A stretch of 64,000 bases of DNA from Allotamlana fucoidanivorans (GCF_045788535.1 NZ_CP074074.1:620001-684000); one strand, 5' to 3'; shown: positions 28,008 to 37,997, counted from the stretch's first letter. Made by a program: numbers and translations. Notes: a model not told the origin generated them from the letters alone.

Positions 28008-31000
28008 TTATGCTTCTGTTGTATTTCTCACTTTTGTTTGATACTGCACGTTTGGTTTTGTTCCAACATGCTCTAACAAGTGATACATACGGTTATCTTC
28101 TTTCAGTTTTGCAACTTTACTGTCTTTATCATTGATATCGCCAAATACCATAGCACCACTGCTACAAGCTGCAGAACATGCTGTTTGGAATTCACCATCT
28201 TTAATTTCGCGTCCGTCACGTTTAGCATCAAGAATTGTTTTCTGTGTCATTTGAATACACATAGAACATTTTTCCATAACACCACGAGAGCGCACAACAA
28301 CATCAGGATTTAATACCATACGTCCTAAATCATCATTCATATGATAATCGAACTCATCATTTCCGTTATACAAGAACCAGTTAAAACGACGTACTTTATA
28401 AGGACAGTTGTTAGCACAGTATCTTGTACCTACACAACGGTTATAAGCCATATGATTTTGACCTTGACGCCCATGCGATGTAGCTGCAACTGGGCAAACT
28501 GTTTCACAAGGTGCATGGTTACAATGCTGACACATTACAGGTTGGAATGCCACCTGAGGATTATCAGAAGCATGCTCCATTTCACCAAATTCACTCAATG
28601 AACTTCCTAAACCAGAAATGTTATCTTTCTTCTCATTATCACCCTCAAAAGACACTTCAGATGAGTAATACCTATCGATACGTAACCAATGCATATCACG
28701 ACTACGACGCACTTCAGATTTACCTACAACAGGCACATTGTTTTCAGCGTGACAAGCAATCACACAAGCCCCACATCCAGTACAAGCATTTAAGTCAATT
28801 GACAAGTTGAAGTGATGTCCTATTGAACGATCAAACTCATCCCATAAATCAACTTCTGGAGATGTTACAGGTGTTTCTTCATGATTTAAAGACACTACAG
28901 GTACAGCATTCCAGTGTTTTTTATCTTTAGTATTGAATATCTCTAAAGTGGTTTCTTTAACAATATCACCACGTCCCATTAAAGTATTGTGCAACTGAAC
29001 AGACGCAAACTCATGTTCACCTGACGCCGCCTCAATAGTTACATTCTGAACGTTATTGAAATTGTGGTATAATGCATAAGCATTAACACCTGTTTGCATT
29101 TCTTCTTTTAAACCAGCCGTTCTACCATATCCAAATGATAAACCAACAGTCCCTTTAGCCTGACCAGGTTGAATCATAACAGGCGCTTTGATGGTCACAC
29201 CGTTTACAGTAACGTTAGCATAGCTACCGTTTAAGGCACCGTTAGCAACGTGCTTATTCATTAAGCCTAACTCATCAGCATCTGCTTTAGATACTGTTAA
29301 GTAGTTATCCCAAGAGGTTCGTGTGATAGGGTCTGGAAACTCTTGTAACCAAGGGTTATTGGCTTGTTGCCCATCACCCATACCTGTTTTAGTATAAAGG
29401 GTTAACTCTAATCCGTTTGACTTTGCACTTGAAACCAATGCGCTAGCCGCTGCAGCCGGAGCTATAGCTTCAGCCATTTCCGGATTAGTTGTTTTATCTT
29501 CTAAAGTATCAATGGCATCTAGCTCAGCTACTTCACTAACATAAAACCCATCATGCAAAGCCTGATTAAATGAAGCCCCGTTAAGGATATCCTCATTCCA
29601 GATTGTCTTGATGTAATCGCTGTAAGATTGACTGTTGTTTGTCCATGCTAACAAAGCGTCTTGAAACTGTCTTGTATCAAACAATGGACGAATAGCAGGT
29701 TGTGTTAAGGCATAGTGCCCTACTTTAATTTCAACGTCTCCCCAAGACTCTAAGTAATGAGGTGCTGCCGCAATATATTGTGTTTGTGTAGACGTTTCAT
29801 CTTCTTTCATTGAAAACGCTACAGATAATTGTACTTTCTTTAATCCTTCAGTAAAATCAGAAGCATTTGGTAGGGTATATACCGGATTTACCCCGCTCAT
29901 AATGATGGCTCCAACTTTACCAGCTTTCATGTCTTCTACTAACTGTGTAACAGCTTGCGCATTACCTTCCTTGGTTTTTAAAGCCGTTTTAGGACTGAAG
30001 GCTTTACTTGTTAAATACTCATTAAGTTCTAAAACTACAGTTTGCGCGTTTACATCCTGAATTCCAGTAACAATAACACCTTTACTTCCAGCCTTTTTTA
30101 ACTGAGCAGCCGCACTTTTCACTGCTGCTTCAACTTGCTCTGGCAAACCACTTACTGAAACATTATTTCCAGTAACTAAGCTATAAATCTTAGCAAGGGC
30201 TAATTTTTGTTGTGTTGGTGTTAAAGGCACACGTTTATCAGCATTAGCACCAGTTAAAGACATATTTGACTCAAACTGTATATGACGCGACATTTTACCA
30301 TGATCTGGAATTCTATTTTTAGAATACCCTGCATCAAAGCCTCCGCCTTGCCAATCTCCTAAGAAATCAGCTCCAACAGAAACAATAGTCATAGCTTCAG
30401 AAAAATCATAATCGGCCAATCCTCTTTTACCGTATTTCTTTTGAAATGCGTCTGCCGCTGCCGATTCTGAAACAGCATCGTAAACCACATGACGTACATT
30501 ACCATACTCTTCATTAAAATCTGCAATCAAATTTCTTGTTGACGGACTAGCAAAAGTTTGTGTAAGAAGTACTATTTCTTTATCAGATCCTTTCAAACTA
30601 GTTAAAGCCTTTGTAGTTTCTGCATTAAATGCATCCCAAGAAATTGAGGCGCCTTCCTTTTTAGGTCCCTGTACTCTTAAACTATCATACAAACCTAAAA
30701 CTGAAGCATTGACTCTGGCATTAGCACTTCCATGAGTCGTAGCCAAGTTATTATTTTCAATTTTAATTGGACGACCTTCACGGGTTTTAACTAAAACACT
30801 TGCAAAATCAAAACCATCAGCAATAGTTGTTGCATAATAATTTGCAACACCAGGAATGATTTCTGTTGGCTGAACAACGTAAGGAATAGACTTTTTCACA
30901 GGTCCTTCACAAGCCGCTAAAGTGGCAGCTGCTGTACTAAAACCAACATACTTTAAGAAATCGCGACGGGTTGTGGCTGTAGACTCTAGAGTGTCTTTAT

Positions 31001-31121
31001 CTCCTAAGAACTCATCCGTAGGAATCTCAGATACAAACTCGTTTTGTTTTAGCGTCTCAACAATAGAGCTGTTCTCGTTTAGCTCTTCAACACTTTTCCA
31101 GTATTTCTTGTTTGATGACAT
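28008..31121 (-). CDS. actB: Alternative complex III iron-sulfur subunit ActB
   Basis: The 1037-residue protein joins a molybdopterin-oxidoreductase-like domain (about 75-720), which in this family binds no molybdenum cofactor, to a C-terminal ferredoxin-like domain. A twin-arginine signal R52-R53 (TRRDFLK) precedes a lipobox cysteine C71, so the protein is exported folded and lipid-anchored. Four cysteine groups hold the Fe-S clusters: CTGCGACVIACH, CQHCNHAPCETVC, CVGTRYCANNC and CSMCIQM with a later CSAAC. It lies 53 bases after actA. Electrons from ActC probably run through these clusters to the ActA hemes. Confidence 0.96.
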   Translation of the reverse strand: MSSNKKYWKSVEELNENSSIVETLKQNEFVSEIPTDEFLGDKDTLESTATTRRDFLKYVGFSTAAATLAACEGPVKKSIPYVVQPTEIIPGVANYYATTIADGFDFASVLVKTREGRPIKIENNNLATTHGSANARVNASVLGLYDSLRVQGPKKEGASISWDAFNAETTKALTSLKGSDKEIVLLTQTFASPSTRNLIADFNEEYGNVRHVVYDAVSESAAADAFQKKYGKRGLADYDFSEAMTIVSVGADFLGDWQGGGFDAGYSKNRIPDHGKMSRHIQFESNMSLTGANADKRVPLTPTQQKLALAKIYSLVTGNNVSVSGLPEQVEAAVKSAAAQLKKAGSKGVIVTGIQDVNAQTVVLELNEYLTSKAFSPKTALKTKEGNAQAVTQLVEDMKAGKVGAIIMSGVNPVYTLPNASDFTEGLKKVQLSVAFSMKEDETSTQTQYIAAAPHYLESWGDVEIKVGHYALTQPAIRPLFDTRQFQDALLAWTNNSQSYSDYIKTIWNEDILNGASFNQALHDGFYVSEVAELDAIDTLEDKTTNPEMAEAIAPAAAASALVSSAKSNGLELTLYTKTGMGDGQQANNPWLQEFPDPITRTSWDNYLTVSKADADELGLMNKHVANGALNGSYANVTVNGVTIKAPVMIQPGQAKGTVGLSFGYGRTAGLKEEMQTGVNAYALYHNFNNVQNVTIEAASGEHEFASVQLHNTLMGRGDIVKETTLEIFNTKDKKHWNAVPVVSLNHEETPVTSPEVDLWDEFDRSIGHHFNLSIDLNACTGCGACVIACHAENNVPVVGKSEVRRSRDMHWLRIDRYYSSEVSFEGDNEKKDNISGLGSSLSEFGEMEHASDNPQVAFQPVMCQHCNHAPCETVCPVAATSHGRQGQNHMAYNRCVGTRYCANNCPYKVRRFNWFLYNGNDEFDYHMNDDLGRMVLNPDVVVRSRGVMEKCSMCIQMTQKTILDAKRDGREIKDGEFQTACSAACSSGAMVFGDINDKDSKVAKLKEDNRMYHLLEHVGTKPNVQYQTKVRNTTEA

Positions 31122-31174
31122 ATTATATAATTGAATTACTTCTTAATTAATTTATTGTTTCTTTCATGAAACGT

Positions 31175-32470
31175 TTAGTAGTGACACTTACCACATTCCA
31201 GACCACCCATTTGAGCAGCAGTCAAGTTATCCACACCATACTTCTTAGACAATTCTTCATGAATTTTCTCGTAGTAACCGTTATCTTTCACGTCAACATT
31301 AGTCTCTCTATGACAATTAATACACCAACCCATAGTTAATGGCGCATGTTGATACATGATTTCCATTTCTTCAACTGGCCCGTGACAGGTTTGACATTCA
31401 ACACCAGCTACAGTTACGTGTTGTGAGTGATTGAAGTAAGCAAAATCAGGTAAATTATGAATACGCACCCATTTTACAGGTTTAGAATCACCTGTATACT
31501 TTTGCTCTGCATCATCCCATCCAGCAGCAGCATATAGTTTTTTAATCTCACCATCATAAAATTCTTTTGAATACTCTGGTGTTGTTTCTCCATTGTACTC
31601 ATAAATTGACTTATGACAATTCATACAAACATTCAATGATGGAATTCCTGATGTTTTACTAACTCTAGCCGAAGAATGGCAATATTTACAATCAACACCA
31701 TTATCTCCCGCATGAACTTTATGCGAAAAATGGATTGGTTGCACTGGTTGATATCCTTGATCAACACCTACCTGCATCAAATAACCATAAGCAAAATAAG
31801 CACTAGACAACAAGAAGAAGATAGCCACCACAATCATTAAGAATTGATTCTCAACAAAAGCTTTCCACAATGGTTTTCTACCAGTTTCAAGTTCTAACTC
31901 AATATTTTTAGCCGCCGCAAATCTCCGTAAGGTTTTATTAACCAAATACAGACCAAGCGCCAATAAAATAAATAGAATAGCTAAGGCTCCAAGAATAATC
32001 TCATTTGAAATACCACCAGAAGCTTGCGTTGTTTGTGCAGCAGCTCCTGTTGCAGCAGCTTGGGCAGCAGGCGCTTTTTTCTCTTCAGCAGTATAGGCTA
32101 AAATGTTATTTATATCCTCATCTGATAATTGCGGAAACGCAGTCATAGCTGCTCCCCCAAACTCATTATACACTTTGTTTGCATAAGCATCACCAGACTT
32201 AATTAAACCTGAACTATTACGAATCCAAGAATACAGCCAGTCTCTATCTAAACCCTGCTCGTCAGACAAACGCGACTCAACCTGTCGTAAGGCAGGCCCT
32301 GTCATCTTCTTATCTAATTGATGACAAGCAGCACAATTGGCATTAAATAAAGATTTTCCTTTTGCTGGATCTCCTTCTTGAGCAGAAAGAGAGGTTGTAA
32401 ACGCTAATAATACAATTAAGCCTAAACGAAGAAAGTTTCTGCTTGACTTTCGGTGAATCACCTTTTTCAT
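31175..32470 (-). CDS. actA: Alternative complex III multiheme cytochrome ActA with fused mono-heme domain
   Basis: The 431-residue protein begins with a signal peptide (to about residue 30) and a mono-heme cytochrome c domain (C46-C49-H50, CAACH). An Ala/Gln-rich linker and two membrane helices (about 156-176 and 207-230) follow. The C-terminal domain has five more CXXCH sites (CKYCH, CMNCH, CQTCH, CINCH, CGKCH), the pentaheme core of ActA. The extra N-terminal heme makes six in total. It is the first gene of the actABCDEF-coxBA operon. Confidence 0.95.
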   Translation of the reverse strand: MKKVIHRKSSRNFLRLGLIVLLAFTTSLSAQEGDPAKGKSLFNANCAACHQLDKKMTGPALRQVESRLSDEQGLDRDWLYSWIRNSSGLIKSGDAYANKVYNEFGGAAMTAFPQLSDEDINNILAYTAEEKKAPAAQAAATGAAAQTTQASGGISNEIILGALAILFILLALGLYLVNKTLRRFAAAKNIELELETGRKPLWKAFVENQFLMIVVAIFFLLSSAYFAYGYLMQVGVDQGYQPVQPIHFSHKVHAGDNGVDCKYCHSSARVSKTSGIPSLNVCMNCHKSIYEYNGETTPEYSKEFYDGEIKKLYAAAGWDDAEQKYTGDSKPVKWVRIHNLPDFAYFNHSQHVTVAGVECQTCHGPVEEMEIMYQHAPLTMGWCINCHRETNVDVKDNGYYEKIHEELSKKYGVDNLTAAQMGGLECGKCHY

Positions 32471-32552
32471 ATTGTGGTTAAATTAACTTCTTAATTTTGG
32501 TATGACTTTTGTCATTTAATAAATAAAAAAATCACACGTATAAAATGTGTGG

Positions 32553-32581
32553 CAAAAGTAATATTTAAAGTCGATTTCCAA
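32553..32581 (-). promoter_or_regulatory. Promoter of the act-cox operon
   Basis: On the minus strand TTG (32579-32581) is followed after 18 bases by TACTTTTG (32553-32560), a full match to the Bacteroidota consensus. The untranslated leader to the actA ATG would be about 77 bases. Confidence 0.7.
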
Positions 32582-32658
32582 AATACTAACTGAATGTTAA
32601 CAGTTAATTTAGAGAGATTCTAAATAATAAAATAACCACGTTTTAAGTTTAATACTTT

Positions 32659-32666
32659 TACATTTG
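32659..32666 (+). promoter_or_regulatory. -7 promoter element of the SPOR-domain gene
   Basis: TACATTTG matches TAnnTTTG exactly and lies 18 bases before the ATG at 32685. No TTG at the usual spacing. Confidence 0.5.
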
Positions 32667-32684
32667 CATAAATACAATTAATAT

Positions 32685-33068
32685 ATGATTTCAACTAAAT
32701 TAAAAAGTATAATTCTTCTATTTTTCTGCATATTTATTAGCCATTTAGAAAGTTATGCGCAACAAGGAGAGGTTGCTATACATCAGGACAAAAGCATAGA
32801 AAAACTCATGCGTATTAAAAAAGAGCTGAACAAAAGTGATTCTGAACGCTATAAAATTCAAATATATTCAGGCAATCGTTCTGATGCCTATGAAGCTCAA
32901 AAAGAATTTAAAGATGCTTTTGAAAATTGGCCTTCTATTATTCAATATGAAACGCCTAATTTTAAAATTTGGGCTGGCAACTTCAGAACACGATTGGAAG
33001 CAGATAGAGCCTTAAAACAAATTAAAGGCAAATTCCCTGCAGCATTTATTTTCAGACCTAAAAAGTAG
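32685..33068 (+). CDS. SPOR-domain periplasmic protein
   Basis: The 127-residue protein has a signal peptide ending near residue 25 (SYAQ) and a SPOR domain over about residues 52-126. The sequence YKIQIYSGNRSDAYEAQKEF, followed by FKIWAGNFRTRLEADRAL, is typical. SPOR domains bind denuded glycan strands of peptidoglycan, usually at division sites. The protein is little more than that domain. It is monocistronic, converges with infB, and shares a bidirectional terminator with it. Confidence 0.85.
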   Translation: MISTKLKSIILLFFCIFISHLESYAQQGEVAIHQDKSIEKLMRIKKELNKSDSERYKIQIYSGNRSDAYEAQKEFKDAFENWPSIIQYETPNFKIWAGNFRTRLEADRALKQIKGKFPAAFIFRPKK

Positions 33069-33089
33069 CATTTTTTTGAGGTTTTTTAA

Positions 33090-33124
33090 AACAAAAAAGC
33101 AACCTAAATGGTTGCTTTTTTGTT
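33090..33124. terminator. Bidirectional terminator between the SPOR gene and infB
   Basis: A perfect 15-bp stem (33090-33104 with 33110-33124) has its core in GCAACC and a 5-base loop TAAAT. Because both arms have A/T runs, the hairpin ends in a T-tract on either strand and serves both convergent genes. Confidence 0.92.
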
Positions 33125-33147
33125 CTCTCTTATTTTTTAACTATGGC

Positions 33148-35985
33148 TTATTTAAGCTTCTTTTTAACTTCAACTTCATGGAAGGCTTCCACAATATCAC
33201 CTTCTTTAATGTCGTTGTAATTTTTAATTTGCATACCACAGTCGTAACCTTTAGTCACTTCTTTAACATCATCTTTAAAACGTTTTAATGACGCTAATTC
33301 ACCTGTAAACACAACAACACCATCTCTAATCAATCGTACTCCAGAACTTCTCATGATCTTACCGCTGGTTACCATACAGCCTGCAATACTTCCTATTTTA
33401 GACACTTTAAATATTTCTCTTATTTCAGCAGTACCCGTAATCTCTTCTTTTAGTTCTGGCGACAACATGCCCTCCATTGCGTCTTTCAGATCATTTATAG
33501 CATCATAAATAATAGAATAGGTTCTAATATCTATTTCTTCTCTATCAGCGGTTGCTCTAGCATTTCCAACAGGACGCACATTAAATCCAACAATAATAGC
33601 ATCTGAGGCCGAAGCTAATAGCACGTCACTTTCTGTAATAGCTCCTACGCCTTTATGTAAAATATTCACTTGAATTTCTTCCGTTGATAATTTCTGGAAC
33701 GAATCAGTAAGCGCTTCAACCGAACCATCTACATCGCCTTTAAGAATAATATTTAACTCTTGGAAGTCTCCTAATGCAATTCTACGTCCAATTTCATCAA
33801 GTGTAATATGTCTCTGTGTTCTTACAGATTGCTCTCTTTGAAGTTGTGCACGTTTAGCGGCAATTTGCTTAGCTTCACGCTCATCTTCAAATACATTAAA
33901 CTTATCACCAGCTTGTGGTGCACCATCTAAACCTAAAATAGATACAGGTGTTGATGGCCCCGCTTCCACTACGTCATTCCCTCGTTCATCGTGCATAGCC
34001 TTTACTTTACCACTATGCTGGCCCGCTAATACATAATCACCAACTCTTAAGGTTCCTGCCTGCACCAGAATTGTTGACACGTAACCACGCCCTTTATCTA
34101 AAAATGCCTCTACAACAGTACCTGTTGCAGGTTTATTAGGATTAGCTTTAAGCTCTAATAATTCAGCTTCAAGCAACACTTTTTCTAATAATTCATTAAC
34201 GCCCGTTCCGAATTTAGCGGAAATATCATGCGACTGAATTTTTCCACCCCAGTCTTCAACTAATAAATTCATTTGTGCCAAGCCTTCCTTAATTCTATCA
34301 GGGTTAGCATCTGGTTTATCAATTTTATTAATAGCAAACACAATAGGAACTCCTGCTGCCTGAGCATGCGAAATAGCCTCTTTTGTTTGTGGCATAATAT
34401 CATCATCTGCTGCTGCTACAATAATCGCAATATCGGTCACTTGAGCACCACGAGCACGCATTGCTGTAAAAGCCTCGTGACCCGGTGTATCTAAAAAGGC
34501 GATTTTTTGTCCGTTCTCCAACTTTACCCCGTAAGCTCCAATATGCTGTGTAATACCACCAGACTCACCAGCAATTACATTTTCCTCTCGGATATAATCC
34601 AATAGCGATGTTTTACCATGATCCACGTGTCCCATAACAGTAACAATTGGAGCCCTTGGTTTTAAATCTTCTGGCTTATCTTTAACTTCTTCAATAGACT
34701 CTTCAATATCAGCTGTTACAAATTCTACTTTATAACCAAACTCTTCAGCTACAATAGATAAAGTTTCAGCATCTAAGCGCTGATTCATGGTCACCATCAT
34801 ACCAAGAGACATACAAGCAGATATGATTTGTGTTACGCTAACATCCATCATCGTAGCCATTTCACTTGCTGTTACAAATTCTGTAACCTTAAGTATTTTG
34901 CTTTCTGCTGCTTCTAATTGTTGATCAAGCTCAGATTGTTCTCTATGCTGATCTCGTTTATCTCTTCTGTATTTAGCCCCTTTTCCTTTACTGGATTTAC
35001 CTTGAAGTTTTTCTAGTGTTTCGCGCACTTGTCTTTTTACATCTTCTTCACTAGGCTCTTCTTTAACAATATTTCTTCGTCCTTTTCCTTTAAAACGATC
35101 GTTTCCGCCTGCTTTATTCTGTCCACCAGGACGTTGTTGATTTCCTCCCGGTCTATTCTGTCCGCCAGCATTGGCGGCCCCAGCTTTACTGATACGACGA
35201 CGCTTTTTCTTAGGTGCGTCATCTTTCTTATCATCAGCTTTTTTGTCTTCTTTCTTCTTTTTAGGTTTGTTAAACTGAGATAAATCTATTTTATCACCTG
35301 CAATTTTGGGTCCTGTAAGTTTTTGATATTGTGTCTTTACCCTTTCCTCTGGAATCACATTACCTTCATCATCCAACTTGGTAAGTGCTTTTGGTTTTTC
35401 TTCTTCCTTTGGCAAAGTTGCCTCTGGCATGGGCACTTCAACAGGCTTTTCTGTTGGTTTTTCTACAGGCGTTTCTATATTTTGAGCAACTGGCTTCACT
35501 GCAATTTTTGGCGCTTTAGCCTTAATAATTTCCTCCTTCACAGGTTGCTGTTCTACTGGCTTTTCAACAGGTTCTTCTTTCTTTTCTTCAATTGGTTTTT
35601 GCTCCTCTACCTTCTTCTTGGAATCTAAATCAATTTTTCCAACTGTTTTAAGTCCAGATAGGCTTTTAGACGCTTTAACTACCTCTTGTTGTTTTGCTAA
35701 TTCTATGGCTTCTTGGGCTTTTTGCTTAGCTTCTAACTCCTGTTCACGTTTAATACGTAAGTCCTCCTTTTCTTTCTGCTTCGCTTCACCTACTTCTTGC
35801 GATCTCATTTTTTTACTCGCGTCTGTTTCAAATTCATCAGATAGAATATCATAGGTATCCTGAGAAATTTTTGTAGTTGGACGCTTCTCTATAGAAATGC
35901 CTTTTGAATCTAAAAATTCAACCGCACGATCTAGAGAGATATTAAGTTCGCGTAATACTTTATTTAATCTAATTGTTTCAGCCAT
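33148..35985 (-). CDS. infB: Translation initiation factor IF-2
   Basis: IF-2 is the GTPase that brings initiator tRNA to the ribosome. The 945-residue protein has a short IF2_N domain (MAETIRLNKVLRELNISLD), a long charged linker rich in Lys, Glu and Pro (about 70-360), then the G domain with GHVDHGKTS, DTPGHEAF and NKIDKPDANPD, and C-terminal barrel domains ending VEVKKKLK. Length and order are normal for Bacteroidota. It is the last gene of rimP-nusA-infB. Confidence 0.97.
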   Translation of the reverse strand: MAETIRLNKVLRELNISLDRAVEFLDSKGISIEKRPTTKISQDTYDILSDEFETDASKKMRSQEVGEAKQKEKEDLRIKREQELEAKQKAQEAIELAKQQEVVKASKSLSGLKTVGKIDLDSKKKVEEQKPIEEKKEEPVEKPVEQQPVKEEIIKAKAPKIAVKPVAQNIETPVEKPTEKPVEVPMPEATLPKEEEKPKALTKLDDEGNVIPEERVKTQYQKLTGPKIAGDKIDLSQFNKPKKKKEDKKADDKKDDAPKKKRRRISKAGAANAGGQNRPGGNQQRPGGQNKAGGNDRFKGKGRRNIVKEEPSEEDVKRQVRETLEKLQGKSSKGKGAKYRRDKRDQHREQSELDQQLEAAESKILKVTEFVTASEMATMMDVSVTQIISACMSLGMMVTMNQRLDAETLSIVAEEFGYKVEFVTADIEESIEEVKDKPEDLKPRAPIVTVMGHVDHGKTSLLDYIREENVIAGESGGITQHIGAYGVKLENGQKIAFLDTPGHEAFTAMRARGAQVTDIAIIVAAADDDIMPQTKEAISHAQAAGVPIVFAINKIDKPDANPDRIKEGLAQMNLLVEDWGGKIQSHDISAKFGTGVNELLEKVLLEAELLELKANPNKPATGTVVEAFLDKGRGYVSTILVQAGTLRVGDYVLAGQHSGKVKAMHDERGNDVVEAGPSTPVSILGLDGAPQAGDKFNVFEDEREAKQIAAKRAQLQREQSVRTQRHITLDEIGRRIALGDFQELNIILKGDVDGSVEALTDSFQKLSTEEIQVNILHKGVGAITESDVLLASASDAIIVGFNVRPVGNARATADREEIDIRTYSIIYDAINDLKDAMEGMLSPELKEEITGTAEIREIFKVSKIGSIAGCMVTSGKIMRSSGVRLIRDGVVVFTGELASLKRFKDDVKEVTKGYDCGMQIKNYNDIKEGDIVEAFHEVEVKKKLK

Positions 35986-36064
35986 AAATTGCCTTTAAAA
36001 TACTCAAATATATACATTACCCGCTTGAGGGCATAACATTAATGCAAAACTGCACTTTTATTTA

Positions 36065-37297
36065 TTATTCTTCAAATTCTTCTTTAAGAATTCTAATCAC
36101 ATCATAAATAGTTTCTTCTTCTAAATCTGTTCGTTTTACCAAATCGTTCACATCAAGTTCTAAAATACTTTTTGCGGTATCTAAACCTGCTTTACTAAAC
36201 TCTTGAATAATCCAATCTTCAATCTCATCAGAAAACTCTCTTAACTCAACATCTTCCTCGGCACCTTCTCTAAACACATCAATTTCATATCCTGTTAACT
36301 GACCTGCTAATCGGATGTTATGACCACCTCTACCAATGGCTTTACTCACCTCTTCAGGTTTTAGGATAACCTCAGCATGTTTCGTTTCTTCATTAATTTT
36401 AATAGATGTTACTCTTGCTGGGCTTAATGCTCTGGTAATAAACAACTGCAAGTTATTAGTATAGTTAATAACATCAATATTTTCATTACCTAATTCACGC
36501 ACAATACCATGAATTCTTGAACCTTTCATACCTACACAAGCACCAACAGGATCTATTCTATCATCATAAGAGTCTACCGCTACTTTAGCTTTTTCTCCTG
36601 GTATTCTTACTACATTTTTAATGGTAATTAAACCATCAAAAACTTCTGGGATTTCTTGTTCAAACAACTTCTCTAAAAACAATGGTGAGGTTCTTGACAT
36701 AATGATCGTAGGTTTTGCTCCTTTAAGCTCTACACTATCAATCACACCTCTTACGTTATCTCCTTTTCTAAAGAAATCTGAAGGAATCTGCTTGTCTTTT
36801 GGCAAAACAATCTCGTTACCTTCATCATCTAGTAAAATAACAGCTCTGTGACGAATATGGTGCACCTCAGCTGTATAAATCTCTCCTACTAAATCTTTAA
36901 ATTGTTTATAAATGATGGTATTGTCGTGTTCATGAATCTTAGAGATTAGGTTTTGACGTAAGGCCAAAATAGCTCGTCTCCCTAAATCTATAAGCTTAAC
37001 TTCTTCAGACACATCTTCTCCAACTTCAAAATCTGGCTCAATTTTTCTGGCTTCTGATAAAGAAATTTCCTGATTTTCATCCTCTACTTCACCATCAGCA
37101 ACAACAATTCTATTTCTCCAAATTTCTAAATCACCTTTATCAGGGTTTACAATAATATCGAAATTATCATCATCGCCATACTTCTTTTTTAGGGCACTTC
37201 TAAATACGTCTTCTAAAATTGCCATTAACGTTACTCTGTCAATTAGCTTATCGTCTTTGAATTCTGAAAAAGATTCAATTAACGCGACATTCTCCAT
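36065..37297 (-). CDS. nusA: Transcription termination/antitermination factor NusA
   Basis: NusA binds RNA polymerase and modulates pausing, termination and antitermination. The 410-residue protein has the N-terminal polymerase-binding domain (1 to about 130), an S1 domain (about 135-200), and two KH domains (PVGACVGMKGSRI and SKAIGRGGHNIRLAG). It ends in one short C-terminal segment (DVNDLVKRTDLEEETIYDVI) in place of the two acidic repeats of enterobacteria. It follows rimP by 12 bases. Confidence 0.96.
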   Translation of the reverse strand: MENVALIESFSEFKDDKLIDRVTLMAILEDVFRSALKKKYGDDDNFDIIVNPDKGDLEIWRNRIVVADGEVEDENQEISLSEARKIEPDFEVGEDVSEEVKLIDLGRRAILALRQNLISKIHEHDNTIIYKQFKDLVGEIYTAEVHHIRHRAVILLDDEGNEIVLPKDKQIPSDFFRKGDNVRGVIDSVELKGAKPTIIMSRTSPLFLEKLFEQEIPEVFDGLITIKNVVRIPGEKAKVAVDSYDDRIDPVGACVGMKGSRIHGIVRELGNENIDVINYTNNLQLFITRALSPARVTSIKINEETKHAEVILKPEEVSKAIGRGGHNIRLAGQLTGYEIDVFREGAEEDVELREFSDEIEDWIIQEFSKAGLDTAKSILELDVNDLVKRTDLEEETIYDVIRILKEEFEE

Positions 37298-37309
37298 ATC
37301 TCTTTTAAA

Positions 37310-37771
37310 TTAAAATTTAATCATAACTTTTGCTTCAATAATATCTTCAAAAGGAATTACGGCTTCCTTTTTAACAGTTACCTTGCCCTTACCTACGGGT
37401 TTTGGTTCTCTGGCCTTCCACTCAAGAGTAATAGTTTCTTCAGTTGCTTGAGTAAGCGTTCCTTCTATTTCTTTAGAAGCTGTTTTCACCTTAAGCGTTC
37501 TATTTTTATTTTTGTTGTATTGACGTTTATGCACCAGTGGTGATGAAGCTCCTGCCGACATGACTTCTAAAGAGAAATCTTCTTCTTCCCTGTCTAAATT
37601 ATGCTCAATAGCTCTACTTATCTGAATACAATCTTCAACTAAAACCCCTTGATCACCATCAATAATCACTTTAATATTATTTTCGGTATTTATAGAAAAA
37701 TCGATCAAAAATAAATCTTGACGCTCAGTCAATCCGGCTTCTAATAATTCTTTGACTTTGGTTTTAAACAT
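37310..37771 (-). CDS. rimP: Ribosome maturation factor RimP
   Basis: RimP helps mature the 30S subunit. The 153-residue protein shows the family's N-terminal KH-like domain (FLIDFSINTENNIKVIIDGD, CIQISRAIEHNLD) and a C-terminal SH3-like domain. It is first in the rimP-nusA-infB order that is conserved across bacteria. An intrinsic-terminator-like hairpin lies in its leader. Confidence 0.94.
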   Translation of the reverse strand: MFKTKVKELLEAGLTERQDLFLIDFSINTENNIKVIIDGDQGVLVEDCIQISRAIEHNLDREEEDFSLEVMSAGASSPLVHKRQYNKNKNRTLKVKTASKEIEGTLTQATEETITLEWKAREPKPVGKGKVTVKKEAVIPFEDIIEAKVMIKF

Positions 37772-37780
37772 TTTTAGTAT

Positions 37781-37806
37781 AAAAAGAGGGGACTTTCCGT
37801 CCCCTC
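37781..37806 (-). promoter_or_regulatory. Terminator-like hairpin (putative attenuator) in the rimP leader
   Basis: On the minus strand a perfect 8-bp GC-rich stem, GAGGGGAC (37799-37806) with GTCCCCTC (37786-37793) around a 5-base loop GGAAA, is followed by TTTTT. It lies between the probable promoter (37835-37842) and the rimP ATG, 14 bases from the latter. No minus-strand gene lies upstream for it to terminate. Confidence 0.7.
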
Positions 37807-37834
37807 ATATTCTTAATTTCGCCTTTCAACGGTG

Positions 37835-37842
37835 CAAATATA
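37835..37842 (-). promoter_or_regulatory. -7 promoter element of rimP-nusA-infB
   Basis: TATATTTG on the minus strand matches TAnnTTTG exactly. Transcription would start near 37829, giving a leader of about 58 bases that includes the hairpin at 37786-37806. Confidence 0.55.
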
Positions 37843-37997
37843 TAACATTTTATTGATTTTTAAAGGAATAATTCATAAATTTAAATACATCAAGATACAG
37901 AAGTTCAACAAAATAAAGGTGATTCGTAAAAAACACATCAACAGCACTTTTTCACTATTATGACTTTGATTTTAAACCAACCTAACTCTTAAAACGC

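Noticed and set aside
32533..32551. CACAC/GTGTG hairpin followed by seven T in the actA leader, as a second attenuator
   Set aside because: The stem has only five pairs and its first arm would coincide with the predicted transcription start, so it is unlikely to terminate.
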